A stretch of 64,000 nucleotides of DNA, taken from assembly GCA_947626165.1 (NCBI GenBank), contig CANQRG010000005.1:1-64000 (forward strand). The letters are read 5' to 3'. Made by a program: the position numbers and the translations under genes. Below, piece after piece: positions 60,509 through 64,000 of the stretch. This stretch comes from an uncultured Clostridia bacterium. Its GTDB lineage: Bacteria > Bacillota > Clostridia > Oscillospirales > Ruminococcaceae. Each line of letters starts with the position of its first letter. Position 1 is the stretch's first letter. The notes beneath the pieces were generated by a model. The model had not been told where the DNA came from. It did no database searches and saw nothing but the letters and a program-made list of their open reading frames with translations.

Positions 60509-61063
60509 ATGAATATAGATGAGAAAATTTCAGTTCTCGAAGCGATACTCTTTGCAAGCGGTGAGCCAGTCGATTCTGACAGGCTTCAGGAAGCCATTGA
60601 AGTCGATAAGGGAACTCTTGATAAACTGATGAACCTGTTGAACGATAGGTTTAAAAACTGCGGAAGTGCGTTATATGTGTATCTGCTAAATAATTCGTAT
60701 CAGCTTGGAACAAGAGAGGAATATGCTCCATACATAAAAAAGGCGATGGAGACAAAAAATAACTCTAAGCTGTCTCAGGCGGCGTTTGAAGTTCTTACTA
60801 TTATAGCATACAATCAGCCTGTTACAAAGGGCTTTGTCGAACACGTCAGGGGAGTTGACAGCTCAAGCGTTGTAAACTCGCTCGTCGAGAAGGGCTTGCT
60901 TGAAGAAGCGGGCAGAATTGACGTCCCCGGACGTCCGATTGCTTTTAAAACAACTGCTAATTTTTTGCGCTGCTTTAAAATGAAATCGCTTGATGAGCTG
61001 CCTAAGCTGCCCAGTCAGAATGGAGAAATGCAAGTCAGCTTAGAAGAATTAGAAGATAATTAG
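60509..61063 (+). CDS. scpB: segregation and condensation protein B
   Basis: 184 residues with two winged helices. ISVLEAILFASGEPVDSDRL and LSQAAFEVLTIIAYNQPVTK are family signatures. Partner of ScpA, 37 bases after it. Confidence 0.95.
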   Translation: MNIDEKISVLEAILFASGEPVDSDRLQEAIEVDKGTLDKLMNLLNDRFKNCGSALYVYLLNNSYQLGTREEYAPYIKKAMETKNNSKLSQAAFEVLTIIAYNQPVTKGFVEHVRGVDSSSVVNSLVEKGLLEEAGRIDVPGRPIAFKTTANFLRCFKMKSLDELPKLPSQNGEMQVSLEELEDN

Positions 61064-61161
61064 CGACGGTGACCGGCGAGAGCCGGCAGGGGTGACCCCT
61101 GCACGCAGTGCTGCCTTTTATTAATTGATAATTGACAATTGATAATGGAAAATGGATAATT
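61064..61161. repeat. intergenic repeat: two GC hairpins and an AT-rich motif
   Basis: CCGGC/GCCGG and CAGGGGT/ACCCCTG hairpins (61073-61101) are followed by an AT-rich stretch of ATTGATAATGG/AATGGATAATT motifs. The AT part recurs at 62221-62253 and inverted at 63078-63100. Confidence 0.6.
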
Positions 61162-61164
61162 AAA

Positions 61165-61377
61165 TCATTCTTCCGCTTCTTGCATAAGTTTATTACAATG
61201 TTCACTCAATTTTGAGGCTTCGTCTGCTAAACATTCAAGTGCTCCTCTTAAAATGTCATCACCATATATGTGTATAAAGTACATTACACATACTTCAGAC
61301 AGCCCTTCTAGCTTTTCAGCCTCTTTCATTATTACTTCAAAATCCACTAAATGGATTGCTTCGATTTTTTCTTTCAT
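61165..61377 (-). CDS. small paralogous protein A1
   Basis: 70 residues from ATG 61377, after AAAGGAAGTGACATCA, a leader identical to that of its neighbour. Helical: EKLEGLSEVCVMYFIHIYGD, then ALECLADEASKLSEHC. About one third identical to the protein at 61392. No known family. The conserved Cys and acidic helices suggest a small partner-binding protein. Confidence 0.6.
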   Translation of the reverse strand: MKEKIEAIHLVDFEVIMKEAEKLEGLSEVCVMYFIHIYGDDILRGALECLADEASKLSEHCNKLMQEAEE

Positions 61378-61391
61378 TGATGTCACTTCCT

Positions 61392-61628
61392 TTAATTGTG
61401 GGTCTTAGAATTATTATGCATACCTATGTTATTATACAATGCTCTGCATTCGTCACGAAGTTTGAATACTTCATCTGAAAGGCATTCAAGCGTCCTTTTG
61501 AAAATATCATTTTCAAAGTAATTGGTGAAGAATATAACACAGAAATCTGAAAGTCCTGCTATCATTTCAGTTTTTCTATGTATTTCTTCAATGTCCTGTA
61601 TGCTTATGTTTCTGTTTTTATTATCCAT
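61392..61628 (-). CDS. small paralogous protein A2
   Basis: 78 residues from ATG 61628 after AAAGGAAGTGACATCA. Shares the pattern (I)AGLSDFCVIFFTNYFENDIF and TLECLSDEVFKLRDEC with A1. It is upstream of A1 in the same leftward unit. Function unknown; a decayed third copy lies at 62264. Confidence 0.6.
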   Translation of the reverse strand: MDNKNRNISIQDIEEIHRKTEMIAGLSDFCVIFFTNYFENDIFKRTLECLSDEVFKLRDECRALYNNIGMHNNSKTHN

Positions 61629-61801
61629 TGATGTCACTTCCTTTCATATAACGATATCATTATATACTGATATCTCTATATAATCAATAGTCAAAACACA
61701 TAAATATTATATAATTTTTTTAGTGTATATTGACTATTATGCACAAATATGTTACGTTTTTAATAAAGAAAATAATTTTATACTACAAAGGTGGTAAAAA
61801 T

Positions 61802-61993
61802 ATGCCAGTTAGTAAAGCCCAAAAAAGAGCGAATGCAAAATATAATAAAAAGCACTATGATAGTATGCTTATAAGAGTTCCAAAAGGTAAAAAGGAAAAG
61901 ATAGTAGCTCATGCAAATGAGTATGATATATCTTTAAATAAGTTTCTTAATCGGGCAGTTGATGAAACTATGGAGAGAGATAAAAATAAATGA
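61802..61993 (+). CDS. ribbon-helix-helix DNA-binding protein, copy 1
   Basis: 63 residues from ATG 61802 after AAAGGTGG; the upstream in-frame codons are in AT-rich leader. An Arc-like fold: SMLIRVPKGKKEKIVAHANE forms strand and helix, ISLNKFLNRAVDETM the second helix. It resembles an antitoxin or plasmid regulator, but no toxin gene follows. Confidence 0.75.
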   Translation: MPVSKAQKRANAKYNKKHYDSMLIRVPKGKKEKIVAHANEYDISLNKFLNRAVDETMERDKNK

Positions 61994-62027
61994 CACAGTG
62001 GTTTAGACAGAAAAAGGTGGTAAAAAT

Positions 62028-62222
62028 ATGCCTGCTAGTAAAGCAAAGATAAGAGCAAATGACAAGTATAATAAAAAGCACTATGATAGTATGATTATAA
62101 GAGTTCCAAAAGGTAAAAAGGAAAAGATAGTAGCTCATGCAAATGAGTATGATATATCTTTAAACAAGTTTCTTAATCGTGCAGTTGATGAAACTATGGA
62201 GAGAGATAAAAATAATGTATAA
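62028..62222 (+). CDS. ribbon-helix-helix DNA-binding protein, copy 2
   Basis: 64 residues, nearly identical to copy 1 from KKHYDSM onward at protein and DNA level, including the GGTGGTAAAAATATG leader. A recent tandem duplication. The first 14 residues differ more. Confidence 0.75.
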   Translation: MPASKAKIRANDKYNKKHYDSMIIRVPKGKKEKIVAHANEYDISLNKFLNRAVDETMERDKNNV

Positions 62223-62263
62223 TTGATAATGGAAAATGGATAATGGATAATTAATGTTATAAT

Positions 62264-62310
62264 AAATCATTTTTCCGCCTCTTTCATTACTTCTTCAAAA
62301 TCCACTAAAT
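62264..62310 (-). pseudogene. decayed copy of the A1/A2 gene
   Basis: The 47 bases join a match to the end of A1 (61163-61178) with a match to its middle (61319-61353, TCAAAATCCACTAAAT). This is the trace of an internal deletion in a third copy. The AT-rich repeat in front of it matches the one before A1. Confidence 0.55.
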
Positions 62311-62347
62311 AATAAAATATAATTGTATTGAAAGGTTGGTAGAACAT

Positions 62348-62533
62348 ATGGGAAAGACATCAACAGCAAGTAAGCACAAGTATAATAAAAAGGCTTATGA
62401 AAGGGTCGTTTTAACTGTAAAAAAGGGCGATAAAGAAAAGATCTTTAAAAAAGCATCAGAGCTTGGAAAGAGTGTAAACGCATATATTAAAGACTTAATC
62501 AACGCAGATACTAATGGAATGTTAAAGGATTAG
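62348..62533 (+). CDS. ribbon-helix-helix protein, divergent copy
   Basis: 61 residues from ATG 62348 after AAAGGTTGG. KKAYERVVLTVKKGDKEKIF and SELGKSVNAYIKDLINAD follow the same plan as the two copies upstream, at about one third identity. Confidence 0.7.
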   Translation: MGKTSTASKHKYNKKAYERVVLTVKKGDKEKIFKKASELGKSVNAYIKDLINADTNGMLKD

Positions 62534-62546
62534 TGGAGGCGGTAAT

Positions 62547-62768
62547 GTGCCAATAAAATATAAAATTAATGTTTTAGCAGAATTAAAAGCTATTGGATAT
62601 TCTACATATAGGTTAAGAAAAGAAAAAATTTTCGGAGAGCGGACTATGCAAAAATTCAGAAAAGGAGAGATAGTCAACGCTGAAAATCTTGCGGTTATAT
62701 GTAAGCTGTTAAACTGTCAGCCTGGAGATGTTATGGAGTATGTAGATGAAGATGAAACTAACATTTAA
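62547..62768 (+). CDS. small XRE-family HTH protein, copy 1
   Basis: 73 residues. GTG 62547 follows GGAGGCGG. An HTH domain of the short Cro type: NVLAELKAIGYSTYRLRKEK, then AVICKLLNCQPGDVMEYVDE, which is the typical end of YozG-like regulators. Confidence 0.75.
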   Translation: MPIKYKINVLAELKAIGYSTYRLRKEKIFGERTMQKFRKGEIVNAENLAVICKLLNCQPGDVMEYVDEDETNI

Positions 62769-62843
62769 TTATTAAGATACAGAGCTATGTGTTGGGTCTA
62801 AATCAGAGTAATCTAAGATATTTGTCAAAGGAAAGTTTACATA

Positions 62844-63050
62844 ATGCCTATAAGATATAAAATTAATGTTTTAGCAGAATTAAAAGCAAAAGGCTATAAT
62901 ACATCACGTTTAAGAAAAGAAAAATTATTGGCAGAAGCAACAATACAACTATTGAGACATAACCAAATTGTGTCTTACAAGAATATTTCAAGACTCTGTA
63001 AATTACTTGAATGTGATATAGGTGATATTTTAGAGTATAGGGAAGATTAA
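62844..63050 (+). CDS. small XRE-family HTH protein, copy 2
   Basis: 68 residues, paralogue of the gene at 62547 (same start MPI(R/K)YKINVLAELKA; CKLLECDIGDILEYRED at the end). Weak ribosome site (AAAGGAAAG). Divergent recognition helix, so a different target is likely. Confidence 0.72.
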   Translation: MPIRYKINVLAELKAKGYNTSRLRKEKLLAEATIQLLRHNQIVSYKNISRLCKLLECDIGDILEYRED

Positions 63051-63077
63051 ATGTATATAAGGTGGTAAAATTATTTT

Positions 63078-63100
63078 TATTATCCATTATCCATTAATTG
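63078..63100 (-). repeat. inverted copy of the AT-rich intergenic motif
   Basis: TTATTATCCATTATCCATTA is the reverse complement of the motif at 62233-62253. It marks the right border of the duplicated small-gene island. Confidence 0.55.
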
Positions 63101-63115
63101 AAAGGGGTTGGTAAT

Positions 63116-64000
63116 ATTATAGCTTTGTATATAATTTTAGGAATTATATTAGCGATATATATTATTCTGCGCCTTTCGGTGACGGTATCGTATCATGCAA
63201 ACAGTGTTACCGACGAGATCAAGCTGTCGGCAAAATGGCTGTGGTTCACCATTTACCCAAGACCTGATAAGCCGTCAAAGACAATCAAGATAAAAAGCAA
63301 AAAGAATAAAAAGAAGTCAAAAAAGTCAAAGCAGACGTTTGAGGAAAACCTATCTGAAATTGAAGAAGAGTTTACAGAGCTGACCGAGGACGAGCTGGAC
63401 GAGAAAATAAGTTCTTTGGAAAAGGAGCTTGAGAGGCAAGAGCAAAAAGTAAAGCAGGCAAGTGAAATTCCAAAGACGGATAAAAAAATCAATGCTGAGA
63501 AAGCTAAGAATGAAAAAAACAAGAAAGATAAAAAAGAAAAGTCTGAAAAGGACAAGCCTCAGGAGAGCGGTCTTAAGGCTAAGATAAATAATATTCGCCG
63601 TCGATGGGGAATATATAAAGACTTTATCCCGATGACGTGGAAGTCATTCAGAAAGCTGTTAAAGCAAATTCGTTTTTACGACACAGAGATAGAGATAACC
63701 GCAGGAAAGGACGACGCTTACGACGCTGCAATGAATTACGGCAGACTAAATGCGGTGCTGTTTCACGGGCTTGGGGTAGTAGGAACAATTTTCACTCTAT
63801 ACAAGCCGAAAAGGGCAGAGGTCAAATGCGTTTTCGACAAAAAGGTGTTTGAGTACGAGATTTCGGGCAAAATAAAGGTAAGACCAAGTACCGTTTTGGG
63901 AATAGTAATAGTATTCGGAATTAAATTTTTATATCTATTTTTGAAAAAGCGTCACAAGGCAAAGAAGCAATACAAATTAAAGCGTAAGCTTATGATAAAT
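63116..64000 (+). CDS. DUF2953-like membrane protein, 5' part, non-ATG start
   Basis: An open frame runs to the window end, at least 292 residues. A membrane helix at the start (LYIILGIILAIYIILRL) is followed by a beta domain (SVTDEIKLSAKWLWFTIYPR), a Lys/Glu-rich insert of about 110 residues, and the second half (FYDTEIEITAGKDDAYDAAM, NAVLFHGLGVVGTI), which resembles DUF2953. A last helix lies near the edge. The first usable codons are ATT 63116 (eight bases after AAAGGGG) or TTG 63125; no ATG exists near. In Clostridia this gene usually precedes a ytfJ/GerW gene. Confidence 0.75.
   Translation, partial: MIALYIILGIILAIYIILRLSVTVSYHANSVTDEIKLSAKWLWFTIYPRPDKPSKTIKIKSKKNKKKSKKSKQTFEENLSEIEEEFTELTEDELDEKISSLEKELERQEQKVKQASEIPKTDKKINAEKAKNEKNKKDKKEKSEKDKPQESGLKAKINNIRRRWGIYKDFIPMTWKSFRKLLKQIRFYDTEIEITAGKDDAYDAAMNYGRLNAVLFHGLGVVGTIFTLYKPKRAEVKCVFDKKVFEYEISGKIKVRPSTVLGIVIVFGIKFLYLFLKKRHKAKKQYKLKRKLMIN

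Overview
The window looks like a chromosome segment of a low-GC Gram-positive gut bacterium of the Oscillospiraceae/Ruminococcus type. The evidence is a PolC-type replicase, a T-box in front of alaS, SpoIID, ScpA/ScpB, RNase M5, Gram-positive Shine-Dalgarno sequences, secreted proteins with a lysine-rich fibronectin-like tail, and two plant-glycan hydrolases (GH27 and GH31). The genus is an inference.

Layout. (1) 1-3300: the tail of an upstream gene, a tmRNA-3'-end-like fragment that may be an old attachment site, a GH27 alpha-galactosidase, and a secreted YD-repeat protein. (2) 3331-26619: tRNA-Arg(ACG) followed by a cryptic siphovirus-type prophage. It is bounded by an exact 19-bp duplication of the tRNA 3' end (3389-3407 and 26601-26619). 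The order is broken integrase, lysogeny genes (DUF898-like membrane protein, Mrr-like nuclease, CI-like repressor), divergent switch with operators, early genes, replication initiator with internal iterons, DnaC-like loader, accessory genes, terminase, head and tail. The prophage is damaged at least four times. The integrase has a 7-bp tandem duplication. The head module from mid-portal to mid-head-closure (about 16330-22140) is inverted. A deletion fuses the tape measure to a later tail gene. The lysis end is missing up to the right att core. (3) 26620-34900: sensor-kinase-like protein, LRR surface protein, SpoIID, a large secreted protein, citrate synthase, a membrane protein. (4) 34899-43976: T-box, alaS, HIT, comEC, holA, rnmV, pyrB and a cell-wall amidase. 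(5) 43978-48290: tandem intergenic repeats, SPFH/NfeD pair, GH31 alpha-xylosidase. (6) 48614-61063: a housekeeping run pyrH-frr-uppS-cdsA-dxr-rseP-ispG-polC, then an M50 protease and scpAB. It links UMP supply, ribosome recycling, isoprenoid and lipid precursors, regulated proteolysis, replication and chromosome condensation. (7) 61064-63100: a small-gene island of duplicated ribbon-helix-helix, XRE and unknown proteins. (8) a DUF2953-like gene runs off the right end.

Most notable: the inverted head module; a MuF minor head protein with a JAMM-like C-terminal domain, translationally coupled to a small immunity-like gene; a PolC that lacks the proofreading exonuclease domain while keeping PHP metal ligands; and an orphan consensus promoter and terminator pair that looks like a prophage small RNA. 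All calls come from reading the sequence; no database search was run.
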